Positions 42,766 to 50,263 of a DNA stretch of 50,263 nt are shown one piece after another. Within the stretch, counting starts at the first letter, position 1; each line of letters opens with the position of its first letter. The notes below the pieces were generated by a model. That model was not told where the DNA came from. It worked only from the letters and a program-made list of their open reading frames with translations, and searched no databases. Made by a program: the position numbers and the translations under genes. The DNA comes from an uncultured Christensenella sp. (GTDB lineage: Bacteria > Bacillota > Clostridia > Christensenellales > UBA3700): the NCBI GenBank assembly GCA_910583995.1, contig CAJTYW010000013.1, positions 1 through 50,263 on the forward strand. Direction: 5' to 3'.

Positions 42766-43608
42766 TTGTTTGGTTACAAATTAACTATACACCCACTCTA
42801 TTTTTGTCTTTGCCTGTACTATATTATTATAGGCAAGGCTTGGGTATTTTTTAGTTGTTTTTTGACAGTGTTGCTACACGAAATAGCACATAGCTTGGCT
42901 GGTAAAAAATATGGGTATCAAATGGCTAAAATAACTTTGATGCCCTATGGTGCTATGATTTACGGCGGCGAAAAATTTAACCGCAAGGAAGGTATAGTTA
43001 TAGCCTTAGCAGGACCTATATGCAATGGCGTACTTGCTTTGGCAACATTTGCACTATGGTGGTTACTGCCTGAATCTTATGTTTATACACAAGATTTTTT
43101 AAACAGCAATTTAACTTTAATGTGTTTTAATTTGTTGCCATGTTTTCCGCTTGATGGCTCAAGAATTGTTTTAAGTTTATGCAAAGATAAAATAAAAGCT
43201 TTAAAAATCCTTAAAATAGTCGGTATAATTTTGAGCCTAATTATTATAGGCCTTGGGCTTGCAACATTGTTTGTAACATTTAATATTTCTATAGTAAATA
43301 TAGGTGTATTTTTGCTTATTGGTGCAATTTTTGGCGGACAAAAGGAAGAGTATAGCTGTATTGCAGGTAGGTTGTCGTTTGTGAAAAATTATAAAAAAGG
43401 CGTTCTAGCAAGAGATATTTATATTAGCCGTGAAACAAAGATATTTGAGCTATTCAGGTTTTTAAATCGTGATTATCTTACTACATTTATAGTTGTAAAT
43501 GAAAAAGGTGAAGACATTGATGTTGTAGACGAAGATAAACTTCACGGAATAATGGAAAAGTACGACCATAAACTGACTTTAAAAGAAATTTTGTGTGATA
43601 TGCAATAA
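42766..43608 (+). CDS. spoIVFB: SpoIVFB-type intramembrane metalloprotease (M50)
   Basis: Site-2-type protease (280 aa) that in spore-formers cleaves pro-sigma-K in the mother cell. Zinc ligands: HEIAH at 38-42 and D130 in NLLPCFPLDGSR. Six or so helices cover residues 8-200. The C-terminus from about 205 is a CBS-like cytoplasmic domain (RDIYISRETKIFELFRFL), which in the family senses nucleotides. The start is a TTG at 42766, forced by a stop just upstream and by the early IHPLYF motif. The weak ribosome site suggests translational coupling with the small gene before it. Confidence 0.88.
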   Translation: MFGYKLTIHPLYFCLCLYYIIIGKAWVFFSCFLTVLLHEIAHSLAGKKYGYQMAKITLMPYGAMIYGGEKFNRKEGIVIALAGPICNGVLALATFALWWLLPESYVYTQDFLNSNLTLMCFNLLPCFPLDGSRIVLSLCKDKIKALKILKIVGIILSLIIIGLGLATLFVTFNISIVNIGVFLLIGAIFGGQKEEYSCIAGRLSFVKNYKKGVLARDIYISRETKIFELFRFLNRDYLTTFIVVNEKGEDIDVVDEDKLHGIMEKYDHKLTLKEILCDMQ

Positions 43609-43613
43609 AAATT

Positions 43614-43650
43614 AAAATCAACTGCATTATAGAGTGCAGTTGATTTTTTA
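43614..43650 (+). terminator. Terminator after spoIVFB
   Basis: AAAATCAACTGCA and TGCAGTTGATTTT around an 8-nt loop, with a T-run. Confidence 0.85.
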
Positions 43651-43734
43651 TTTGAATAAAAATTGCCACAATTGATTTTATTAATATGTTTTTGTAATAT
43701 TGTTTGTATTGTTTAATTTATTTGTAAATATTAC

Positions 43735-43763
43735 TTGAAAATTAAAATTTTATATGTTATACT
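43735..43763 (+). promoter_or_regulatory. Promoter of the ROK kinase
   Basis: TTGAAA at 43735-43740, 17-bp spacer, TATACT at 43758-43763 with extended TGT. Confidence 0.7.
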
Positions 43764-43813
43764 AAATTGTATATAAATGTGTTTTTGAATATATTTAATT
43801 AGAGAGGTGCATT

Positions 43814-44758
43814 ATGATTTATGCAGGTGTTGATGTTGGCGGTATGAGCATTAAAATCGGATTGGTAAATAGCGATGGTAAAATTTTAAAGACAAAAGCT
43901 TTTGCTACAGAACAGGAAAAAGGTTACAAAAGTATGTTTGCAAGAACTGCCGATTACATAAAACAATTGCTTGAAGAATCAGGTTTTTCTTTGATAGATT
44001 TGGCGGGTATCGGTATTGGTATACCAGGTACAGTTGACAGTAAAAAAGGTATGATAATATCTGCTGTAAATATCGGTTGCAAAAATGTAGCATTAGCAGA
44101 GGAAATGTCACAATATTTTAATGTGCCTATTGCTGTTGGTAACGATGCAAATATGGCAGCGCTTGGCGAGCAAAGATTTGGCGCAGGCAAAGGTCACGAA
44201 AATGTTGTAATGATAACACTAGGTACAGGTATTGGCGGTGGTATAATCATTGACGGCAAACTATATGAAGGAAATGGCGGTGCAGGTGGTGAAGTTGGTC
44301 ACCAAATTATCGAAATTGACGGCGAGCAATGCAATTGTGGTAGACGTGGTTGTTGGGAAAGATATGCAAGTGCGACAGGACTAATTAATCAAACTAAGTA
44401 CGCTATGGCAGAAAATGCAAATAGCCTAATGCACAAAATCGCAAATGAAAATGGCGGAGTTGACGGAAGAACTGCCTTTTTGGCTATGGACGCAGGTGAT
44501 TATTCAGGCAAAGCTGTTGTAGATAGATATCTTCATTATTTAGCAGAAGGTCTATTAAATTTAGGCTATGTGTTGCACCCTGAAATGTTTATTATCGGCG
44601 GTGGTATTTCTCACGAAGGTAAAAATGTTATGGAGCCTTTGCAACAAAAATTAAATGAAGACTTTGAAAGAAGCGGTATGCTTCCATACATACAAGTTGT
44701 ACAAGCAAGCCTTGGCAATAGTGCTGGTATTATCGGTGCAGCTGCACTTGTAATGTAA
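43814..44758 (+). CDS. ROK-family sugar kinase (glucokinase type)
   Basis: Phosphorylates glucose or a related sugar with ATP (314 aa). ATP-binding start: GVDVGGMSIKIGLV. Sugar site and catalytic Asp: VGNDANMAALGE. Glycine loop: LGTGIGGGIIIDG. Structural zinc: H163 with C173, C175 and C180 in CNCGRRGCWE. No HTH domain, so a kinase and not a repressor. It has its own promoter and sits between the spoIVFB and radical SAM genes, an insertion into the usual order. Glucose is most likely; N-acetylmannosamine or fructose kinases share the motifs. Confidence 0.9.
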   Translation: MIYAGVDVGGMSIKIGLVNSDGKILKTKAFATEQEKGYKSMFARTADYIKQLLEESGFSLIDLAGIGIGIPGTVDSKKGMIISAVNIGCKNVALAEEMSQYFNVPIAVGNDANMAALGEQRFGAGKGHENVVMITLGTGIGGGIIIDGKLYEGNGGAGGEVGHQIIEIDGEQCNCGRRGCWERYASATGLINQTKYAMAENANSLMHKIANENGGVDGRTAFLAMDAGDYSGKAVVDRYLHYLAEGLLNLGYVLHPEMFIIGGGISHEGKNVMEPLQQKLNEDFERSGMLPYIQVVQASLGNSAGIIGAAALVM

Positions 44759-44857
44759 AAAATAGTCTAAATGCCACTTGTTAAGTGACGTCAGAATTTT
44801 TTAATTAATTATATAGTTTTTGAAAATTAATAATTGTACAAGTTGATTTTTATTTGG

Positions 44858-44873
44858 TTTAATACCGATTTTT
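44858..44873 (-). repeat. Copy 3 of the 16-nt intergenic word (reverse strand)
   Basis: TTTAATACCGATTTTT, the exact complement of AAAAATCGGTATTAAA, 41 bases before the radical SAM start. Confidence 0.5.
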
Positions 44874-44913
44874 GAAGGTTTTTTGCAAAATTTAAAGTTA
44901 GATTGGACAGGAA

Positions 44914-46707
44914 ATGGATAAAGAACTAAAAGAGATACTTTTAAAAGTAGAAAAACCTGCCCGCTATGTAGGTGGGGAGTTTAATATGCCTGATATGGAC
45001 AAACCTTGCTCAACAAGGTTATGTTTATGTTTTCCAGAAATTTATGAAATCGGTATGAGTAATATAGGGCTTAGGATTTTATATCATATGCTAAACGATA
45101 TGGAAGGGATAGTTTGCGAGAGATGTTTTGCTCCGTTTGTGGATATGGGGGAACAGCTAAAAGCAAATAATATCCCGCTTTTTTCTGTTGACAGCAATAA
45201 GCCTTTGATTGATTTTGACATTGTAGGTATGTCAATCGGTTATGAACTATTGTATACAAATGTGCTTTATATGTTAGATTTAGCAGGTATTCCATTTAGG
45301 GCAAAGGATAGGAAATGTGGCAATTATCCTATACTTATAGCAGGTGGACCTTGCGTAGTTAATCCCGAACCTTTTGCTGAAATTTTTGATTGCATAATGA
45401 TTGGCGAAGGCGAAAAGAATTTGAAGAAATTTACACTTTTGTATGACGAGTGCAAAAAAAATGGTCTTTCAAAAGAAGAATTTTTGGAAAAAGCTGCAAG
45501 TTTGGAAGGCGTTTATGTGCCTGACAAAGTTAAGCCAATTACCCAAAATGGCAAAATTACAGGTTTTACAGGCAGTGTTAAAAAAGCAATAGTACAAGAT
45601 TTGGATAAGGCATATTTTCCTACAAAAATACTTGTACCTAATATAGAAATAACTCACGACAGAGCAGTTTTGGAACTTTACAGGGGTTGTAACAACGGGT
45701 GCAGATTTTGTCAAGCTTGTTTTTACTATAGACCTATTAGGAGCAGAAAACTGCAAACTCTTGTGGATTATGGTAAAGAACTTGTTGAAAATACTGGTTA
45801 TAGCGAATTATCTTTGTCAAGCTTATCTACTAGTGATTATGTTTCATTAAATGAGCTTATTGCAAGCTTAAAGCAAAGCGTTTGCAATGGTAATGTTAAA
45901 CTTGCTATGCCGTCTTTGCGTTTAGATTCTTATAAACCTGAGTTTATGGGCAGTGGCAGGCTAGGTTCATTGACTTTTGCACCTGAAGCAGGCAGTCAAA
46001 GATTGCGTAATGTTATAAATAAAAATATTTCAGAAGATAATATTAAAAAAACTATAAAAAGCGCTTTGGAATATGGATATAATGGCTTTAAATTGTATTT
46101 TATGATAGGACTACCTACCGAAACACAGGAAGATTTACAAGGCATTGTAGATATTGTTTTTCTCATTAAGGATATGGCAAAGCAATATAGTAAAAATAAA
46201 AGACCAGTTCAAATTACAGTTTCAACTAGTGTGTTTATACCAAAACCGCTTACACCTTTTCAGTGGGAAAAGCAAATAACTCAAGAAGAAATGCTTGAAA
46301 AACAAAGGTTTTTGATAGATAATCTTCACATTAAAAATGTGCGTTACAACTGGCATAGTGCAGATAGCAGTATAATTGAGTGTGTTTTTTCACGTGGGGA
46401 TAGAAAATTGCTTGATGTTATTGAAAAGGCGTATTTATCAGGCTGCGTATTTGATGGTTGGAGTGAAAGATTTGATATGGATAAATGGCGACAAGCCTTT
46501 ATCGATTGCGGTATTAATATTGAAGATTATACCCGTATGTGGAATGAAGATGAAGTATTGCCTTGGGATTTTATTAATCACGGCGTAAGTAAAAAATACT
46601 TACTAGCAGAAAAACATAATGCTTATGGCGGAATTACTACCAAAGCTTGTGGAGAGAAAGACTGCACAGGTTGCGGAGCAAATAAGCTAGGTAGGTGTTA
46701 TTTATGA
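44914..46707 (+). CDS. B12-binding radical SAM protein (TIGR03960 family)
   Basis: Iron-sulfur enzyme of unknown reaction (597 aa). The N-terminal half resembles a cobalamin-binding domain (IVGMSIGYELLYTNVLYMLDLA). The radical SAM cluster is C259, C263, C266 in RGCNNGCRFCQACFYYRP. APEAGSQRLRNVINKNI, which follows, is typical. The C-terminus has Cys pairs (CGEKDCTGCGANKLGRC). It is paired by ATGA overlap with its known companion and then rng, the conserved Firmicute order before rplU. The substrate is not established; a link to tRNA or ribosome modification is speculation. Confidence 0.92.
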   Translation: MDKELKEILLKVEKPARYVGGEFNMPDMDKPCSTRLCLCFPEIYEIGMSNIGLRILYHMLNDMEGIVCERCFAPFVDMGEQLKANNIPLFSVDSNKPLIDFDIVGMSIGYELLYTNVLYMLDLAGIPFRAKDRKCGNYPILIAGGPCVVNPEPFAEIFDCIMIGEGEKNLKKFTLLYDECKKNGLSKEEFLEKAASLEGVYVPDKVKPITQNGKITGFTGSVKKAIVQDLDKAYFPTKILVPNIEITHDRAVLELYRGCNNGCRFCQACFYYRPIRSRKLQTLVDYGKELVENTGYSELSLSSLSTSDYVSLNELIASLKQSVCNGNVKLAMPSLRLDSYKPEFMGSGRLGSLTFAPEAGSQRLRNVINKNISEDNIKKTIKSALEYGYNGFKLYFMIGLPTETQEDLQGIVDIVFLIKDMAKQYSKNKRPVQITVSTSVFIPKPLTPFQWEKQITQEEMLEKQRFLIDNLHIKNVRYNWHSADSSIIECVFSRGDRKLLDVIEKAYLSGCVFDGWSERFDMDKWRQAFIDCGINIEDYTRMWNEDEVLPWDFINHGVSKKYLLAEKHNAYGGITTKACGEKDCTGCGANKLGRCYL

Positions 46708-47366
46708 AAGTGCTAAAACATATTAAAAAAGGCAATATTTGTTATGTGTCTCATATTGATAGTATGCGTGTTTTGCAAAGGACTTTGATAAGGGCAAACA
46801 TTAGCGTAAAAATGTCGGAAGGCTTTAACCCGCACCCTATAACTTATACATCACACCCATTGCCTTTGGGGATAGAGAGTGAAGAAGAGTATTTTGTAGT
46901 AGCAAACGACGATATGACGGCAGACGAATTTTTAAATGCCTTTAATAGTAATATTCCTGCCGGTATGAAAGGAATAAGATGCTATGATTGCATAAAAAAT
47001 CCTAATTTTGCAAAAAATATAAATTATTGTGAATATTTTGTAAAAGGTAACTTTTTGCATTATAAAACAGAAATAGAAAGTTTGGCAAACCTTAAAAGTT
47101 TGGTTATTAGCTATGACTTTAAAAAGGAAGTTAAAGAGCAAGACATTGCACCTTTAATTTACAGTATAAACGTGTCAGATAAAGGCATTACAATGGTAAT
47201 TGCTGCAGGTAATCCTAACCTTCGTCCCGATAGATTGATTAATGTAATAAATGAAAAATTTTCTTTATCTATCAAAATAAGCGATATTGTAAGGACTAAA
47301 CAATTGGTTATTGAGAATAATAAAATTTTAACAGCAGAAGAGTTTTTGCGGGAGTATATCAAATGA
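46704..47366 (+). CDS. Radical SAM-associated protein (TIGR03936 family, DUF2344)
   Basis: Companion of the preceding enzyme (220 aa). Family segments: KGNICYVSHIDSMRVLQRTLIRA, KMSEGFNPHPITYTSHPLPLGIESEEEYF. In other bacteria this domain is fused to the radical SAM enzyme. The start ATG overlaps the upstream stop, and its own stop overlaps the rng start, so three genes are translationally coupled. Reaction unknown. Confidence 0.92.
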   Translation: MKVLKHIKKGNICYVSHIDSMRVLQRTLIRANISVKMSEGFNPHPITYTSHPLPLGIESEEEYFVVANDDMTADEFLNAFNSNIPAGMKGIRCYDCIKNPNFAKNINYCEYFVKGNFLHYKTEIESLANLKSLVISYDFKKEVKEQDIAPLIYSINVSDKGITMVIAAGNPNLRPDRLINVINEKFSLSIKISDIVRTKQLVIENNKILTAEEFLREYIK

Positions 47367-48862
47367 AAAATTTAATTATCGATACTCATATAACTGGTAC
47401 AAGAGTTTGCGTTGTGGAAAATGGAACGCTTACTGACTTTGCAATTGAAAAAACCACTTCTGAAAAATTGGTTGGGAATATTTATAAAGGCAAAGTAGTA
47501 AATGTTTTAAAAGGTATGCAAGCAGTTTTTGTGGATATCGGGCTTGAAAAAAATGGATTTTTATATGGCGGTGATATTTGTGTTAACGGCAAAATGGTAT
47601 CTCATAATGGGACAAATGCACCCGATAAAATTCCACTAAAGGTTGGGGATATAATTTTGTGCCAAGTGCTAAAAGAGCAGTTTGATACAAAAGGTCCTAG
47701 ACTTACTATGAATATCTCATTGCCAAGCAGAGTGCTTGTTATGGAGCCGTTTGTAGATTACATTGCAATTTCAAGAAAGATTGATAATGAAGATGTAAGG
47801 TTGAGATTGGAAAATTTTGTGCGTAGTAACAGACCAGATAATAGTGGGTATATTGTCCGTACAGAAGCGGAAACTTGCAGTGAAGAAGAGTTATTGAATA
47901 ATATAAACGAACTAAACGAAAAATGGCAAAAGATAAAAGAAACTTATTTAACTTGTCCTAAATGTTCGCTTGTGCATAGTGAAGGGGATTTGGCTATTCG
48001 TGCAGTCAGAGATTTTATGCGTGGCGATATTGATAAAATCATTGTCAATGATATGAATGTCTGCAAAATGTTAGAGTCTGAATTTTCTTATGTTTTTGGA
48101 AAGAAAAAAGACATTTTTGAAGTTTACACAGGTTCAGATACTCTTACTAATCACTATAATCTTAATCCGCAGATTGATAAGCTTTTAAAAAGAGAAGTTA
48201 TGCTATCCAATGGTGCCTACCTTGTAATTGACAAAACAGAAGCTTTGACGGTCATTGATGTTAATACAGGCAAGTATGTTGGCGATAAGAATTTGGAAGA
48301 GACTGTGTTTATCACCAATAAAATTGCTGCAATAGAAATTGCAAGACAAATAAGACTACGAAATATGGGCGGAATTATCATAGTCGATTTTATCGATATG
48401 AATAATGAAGAACATAAAGGCGAAGTTTTGCAAATTCTTGAGCAAGAACTTAAAAAAGATAGATTAAAATGTACTTTAGTCGGTATGACAGATTTAGGGC
48501 TTGTGCAAATCACAAGAAAGAAAATGCGTAGCAGACTAATGGATACAATGTTGCAAATTTGCCCATATTGCGGTGGAGATGCTTATGTGCATTCAGCAGA
48601 GCATATTATTATGCGAATCCGAGATTATTTATACGAAATATTTAATGACGATAGCATTCAAGCGGTTAAACTTACAGTCAATCCAATAATTTTTAGCAAA
48701 ATGTTTTCATTAAACTTGTTTGAAAAGGAACTTACAACAGTATGGGAAAATATGCGTATTTATTTAATACCAGACCCGTTATATCATATAGAAAAATTCA
48801 GTTGTGAAAGAGTCCGTTCAGGAATTATCGAACTTCCAGATAACGCAAAATTGCTTTATTAA
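47363..48862 (+). CDS. rng: Ribonuclease E/G family endoribonuclease
   Basis: Endoribonuclease (499 aa, RNase G length) for rRNA maturation and mRNA decay. An S1 RNA-binding domain lies at about 38-115 (GNIYKGKVVNVLKGMQAVFVDIG). The catalytic magnesium Asp residues are D299 (VIDVNTGKYVG) and D342 (IIVDFIDM), and the zinc link is C400/C403 (CPYCGG). These match E. coli RNase G positions closely. It lacks the long C-terminal scaffold of RNase E. Last gene of a coupled operon. Confidence 0.95.
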   Translation: MKNLIIDTHITGTRVCVVENGTLTDFAIEKTTSEKLVGNIYKGKVVNVLKGMQAVFVDIGLEKNGFLYGGDICVNGKMVSHNGTNAPDKIPLKVGDIILCQVLKEQFDTKGPRLTMNISLPSRVLVMEPFVDYIAISRKIDNEDVRLRLENFVRSNRPDNSGYIVRTEAETCSEEELLNNINELNEKWQKIKETYLTCPKCSLVHSEGDLAIRAVRDFMRGDIDKIIVNDMNVCKMLESEFSYVFGKKKDIFEVYTGSDTLTNHYNLNPQIDKLLKREVMLSNGAYLVIDKTEALTVIDVNTGKYVGDKNLEETVFITNKIAAIEIARQIRLRNMGGIIIVDFIDMNNEEHKGEVLQILEQELKKDRLKCTLVGMTDLGLVQITRKKMRSRLMDTMLQICPYCGGDAYVHSAEHIIMRIRDYLYEIFNDDSIQAVKLTVNPIIFSKMFSLNLFEKELTTVWENMRIYLIPDPLYHIEKFSCERVRSGIIELPDNAKLLY

Positions 48863-48930
48863 TAGCTTTTATATTTGTGTAAATGTATTAATTTATTAAT
48901 TTCTAATTTTTACTAATTAGCAAAATATCT

Positions 48931-48965
48931 TAATAACGCATCGAAAATCGCTATTATTTTTTATA
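48931..48965 (+). terminator. Weak terminator after rng
   Basis: TAATAACG and CGCTATTA with one mismatch, 10-nt loop, followed by a T-rich stretch. Confidence 0.45.
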
Positions 48966-48988
48966 TTTTTTATAAATTTAATACTAAA

Positions 48989-49030
48989 GGCATACAAAAA
49001 TCAAATTTTTATATGCCATTTTATTTTTCA
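48989..49030 (+). terminator. Second terminator after rng
   Basis: GGCATACAAAAAT and ATTTTTATATGCC (one mismatch) around CAA, then ATTTTATTTTT. Confidence 0.55.
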
Positions 49031-49131
49031 TTTATAAGTTTATATTAGAGTATTTAATGTTTGTAATTTATTTCTTTATGATATATAATTTTACTATATT
49101 AATAAATTTCGTATAAATTAATGCTAAATGT

Positions 49132-49160
49132 TTGACAAAAATTTGTTTTTATGGTAAATT
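49132..49160 (+). promoter_or_regulatory. Promoter of rplU-prp-rpmA
   Basis: TTGACA at 49132-49137, 17-bp spacer, TAAATT at 49155-49160 with extended TGG. Confidence 0.75.
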
Positions 49161-49166
49161 TGATGT

Positions 49167-49250
49167 AGCCGCATAATAAGGGAACTAAGTGTGAAGTGTT
49201 TTCACCCCCGATTTTTTTTAGCGAGACTGGTGAAGGGAGGTAGTAAAGTA
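49167..49250 (+). promoter_or_regulatory. Probable L21 leader RNA
   Basis: The leader from the predicted start to rplU is about 84 nt and is richer in G/C than its surroundings. It contains GTGAA/TTCAC (49191-49205) and ends in AAGGGAGG. Firmicute rplU operons usually carry an L21-responsive leader here. I infer it from position; the full consensus was not matched. Confidence 0.45.
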
Positions 49251-49556
49251 ATGTACGCAATCGTATTAACAGGCGGTAAACAATATAAGGTAGAACAAGA
49301 TTCTATCATTAAAGTTGAGAAATTAGACGCAAATGTTGGCGACAAAGTTGAACTAGATGTTTTAATGATTTCTGACAATGGTACTATTAAGGCTGGCAGC
49401 GATATTAAAAAGGCTGTTGTTAAGGCAGAAGTTCTTGCACAAGACAAAGCTAAGAAAATCAATATTTTCAAATACAAAGCAAAGAAGAATATCAGAAAGC
49501 GTCAAGGTCATCGTCAACCATTTACAGCACTAAAGATTACTGCTATAGAGGCTTAA
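49251..49556 (+). CDS. rplU: 50S ribosomal protein L21
   Basis: Large-subunit protein (101 aa). Family start MYAIVLTGGKQYKVEQDS, then KVEKLDANVGDKVELDVLM and the C-terminal KKNIRKRQGHRQPFTALKI. The ATG at 49251 is set by AAGGGAGG; a GTG at 49191 in frame would run through the leader. It begins the rplU-prp-rpmA operon. Confidence 0.97.
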   Translation: MYAIVLTGGKQYKVEQDSIIKVEKLDANVGDKVELDVLMISDNGTIKAGSDIKKAVVKAEVLAQDKAKKINIFKYKAKKNIRKRQGHRQPFTALKITAIEA

Positions 49557-49559
49557 TCA

Positions 49560-49889
49560 ATGACAAGTGTTAAAGTAGTAAAACAAAATGGTAGTATTAC
49601 TGAAGTAACTTGTGATGGTCACACAGGCTATGGCGTAGAAGGTGAAGATATAGTTTGCAGTGCGTTATCATCTATAGTGCAAACAGCTATGCTCGGAGTA
49701 CTAAGTGTTGCGGGGGTAAATATGCAGTTTGAAAGACGCGATGAAGAAGGTTATTTGAAATTTGTTATTCCAAATAATATCACAAAGGAACAACGCAATA
49801 TCTGTGATAATATTTTAGATACTATGTTATTAGGTGTGTCAGATTTATATCAAGGTTTTTCAGATTTTATTGAATTGGAGGTACAATAA
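49560..49889 (+). CDS. prp: Ribosomal-processing cysteine protease Prp
   Basis: Cysteine protease (109 aa, formerly YsxB) that trims the N-terminus of L27 in Firmicutes. The catalytic pair is H21 (CDGHTGYG) and C33 (DIVCSALS), in the normal spacing. It lies between rplU and rpmA as in other Firmicutes, and the adjacent L27 carries a cleavable N-terminus, so substrate and enzyme are encoded side by side. Confidence 0.95.
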   Translation: MTSVKVVKQNGSITEVTCDGHTGYGVEGEDIVCSALSSIVQTAMLGVLSVAGVNMQFERRDEEGYLKFVIPNNITKEQRNICDNILDTMLLGVSDLYQGFSDFIELEVQ

Positions 49890-49890
49890 T

Positions 49891-50169
49891 ATGTTTATTA
49901 ATATACAATTATTCGCTCACAAAAAAGGTGTAGGTAGTTCAAGAAACGGTCGTGATAGTGAGGCTAAAAGATTAGGCGTTAAACGTGCAGACGGACAATT
50001 TGTTAAAGCCGGTAATATTTTGGTTAGACAAAGAGGAACTAAATTCCACCCTGGAATGAATGTTAGCATCGGTAAAGATGATACATTATTCGCTCTTGTA
50101 GACGGAATAGTTAAATTTGAAAGAAAGGGCAAGACTGATAAACAAGTTAGTGTTTATGCAGCTGAATAA
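49891..50169 (+). CDS. rpmA: 50S ribosomal protein L27 with Prp-cleavable N-terminus
   Basis: Large-subunit protein at the peptidyl-transferase centre (92 aa). The precursor starts MFINIQLFAHKKGVGSSRNG; Prp would cut between F8 and A9 to expose AHKKG, as shown for the S. aureus family. VKRADGQFVKAGNILVRQRGTKFHPG follows, all typical. GGAGG precedes the ATG at 49891. obg, the usual next gene, is not reached before the window ends. Confidence 0.97.
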   Translation: MFINIQLFAHKKGVGSSRNGRDSEAKRLGVKRADGQFVKAGNILVRQRGTKFHPGMNVSIGKDDTLFALVDGIVKFERKGKTDKQVSVYAAE

Positions 50170-50184
50170 TTAATGTGATAATTT

Positions 50185-50214
50185 AACAAGTGCTTTTATA
50201 GCACTTGTTTTTTT
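50185..50214 (+). terminator. Terminator after rpmA
   Basis: AACAAGTGC and GCACTTGTT around a 7-nt loop, followed by a T-run. Confidence 0.85.
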
Positions 50215-50227
50215 GTTATAAGAAAAC

Positions 50228-50244
50228 CACGTGCTAGGCACGTG
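50228..50244. repeat. Perfect hairpin at the window edge
   Basis: CACGTGC - TAG - GCACGTG at 50228-50244, flanked by AAAAC and AGTTC. G/C-rich for this region. It resembles the subterminal hairpins of IS200/IS605 elements, but the window stops 19 bases later. Confidence 0.4.
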
Positions 50245-50263
50245 AGTTCAAAAGATGTTAAAC

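Larger units (their letters stand above)
48863..49250. other. Gap between rng and rplU
   Basis: 388 bases without a gene: two hairpins that can end the rng transcript, then the rplU promoter and an ~84-nt leader. Confidence 0.65.

Noticed and set aside
44759..44790. Hairpin CACTT-GTT-AAGTG as terminator of the ROK kinase
   Set aside because: The stem is only five base pairs and the T-run begins too far downstream to call it.

Overview
The window is AT-rich chromosomal DNA from a spore-forming, Clostridia-like Firmicute. This rests on the gerA-type germinant receptor operon, a SpoIVFB-type protease, strong AGGAG ribosome sites, KtrAB, and the classical block maf - mreB - minD - minE - spoIVFB - radical SAM pair - rng - rplU - prp - rpmA. 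The load of glycoside hydrolases, the dockerin-bearing surface protein and the lipoproteins fit a gut, glycan-using lineage, but that habitat is inference. No tRNA, rRNA, CRISPR array or complete mobile element was seen.

Layout. 1-5.0 kb: a large secreted beta-helix protein with two dockerin-like modules, convergent with a GH31 glycosidase. 5.2-8.0 kb: copper-type csoR with a G/C-tract operator and a P-type ATPase whose N-terminus is a Cys/His-rich tandem repeat. 8.2-10.9 kb: GH20 beta-hexosaminidase followed by two paralogous zinc-ribbon membrane proteins. 11-14.3 kb: SLOG-fold protein, a frameshifted rubredoxin, a GLUG-repeat lipoprotein, and bioY with a clear BirA operator. 14.4-20.1 kb: rsmI, a beta-propeller-like lipoprotein, a PAP2 phosphatase and a GH109-like Gfo/Idh/MocA protein. 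20.3-25.6 kb: an unusual fusion of a GlmU acetyltransferase domain to GlmM, then a GH2 beta-galactosidase. 25.9-30.3 kb: XRE regulator and gerAA-gerAB-gerAC. 30.8-36.8 kb: ktrB-ktrA, then serS and leuS on the minus strand. 37.1-39.1 kb: a condensation-fold acyltransferase-like protein with a zinc-ribbon membrane partner. 39.2-50.2 kb: the cell-shape, division and ribosome block, with a ROK kinase inserted.

How the genes fit together. The GH20, GH2, GH31 and GH109-like proteins and the ROK kinase could feed galactose, glucose and amino sugars into the cell, while the GlmU-GlmM fusion would carry GlcN-6-P to GlcNAc-1-P for cell-wall synthesis. The csoR-ATPase pair is a metal-responsive export unit. 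bioY is a biotin importer under BirA control. The 3' block links shape and division (MreB, MinDE), sporulation (SpoIVFB), RNA processing (RNase G) and ribosomal proteins L21/L27 with the L27-processing protease Prp.

The most notable observations are the GlmU-acetyltransferase/GlmM fusion, the 150-bp Cys/His repeat in the metal ATPase, the single-base frameshift in rubredoxin, a GerC protein without a lipobox cysteine, a mreB-minD-minE block lacking mreC, mreD and minC, and a hairpin-rich repeat patch in the gerAC-ktrB gap. Start codons were moved downstream from the longest reading frame wherever a ribosome site decided the matter. No sequence search was run; all family calls are from motif recognition.
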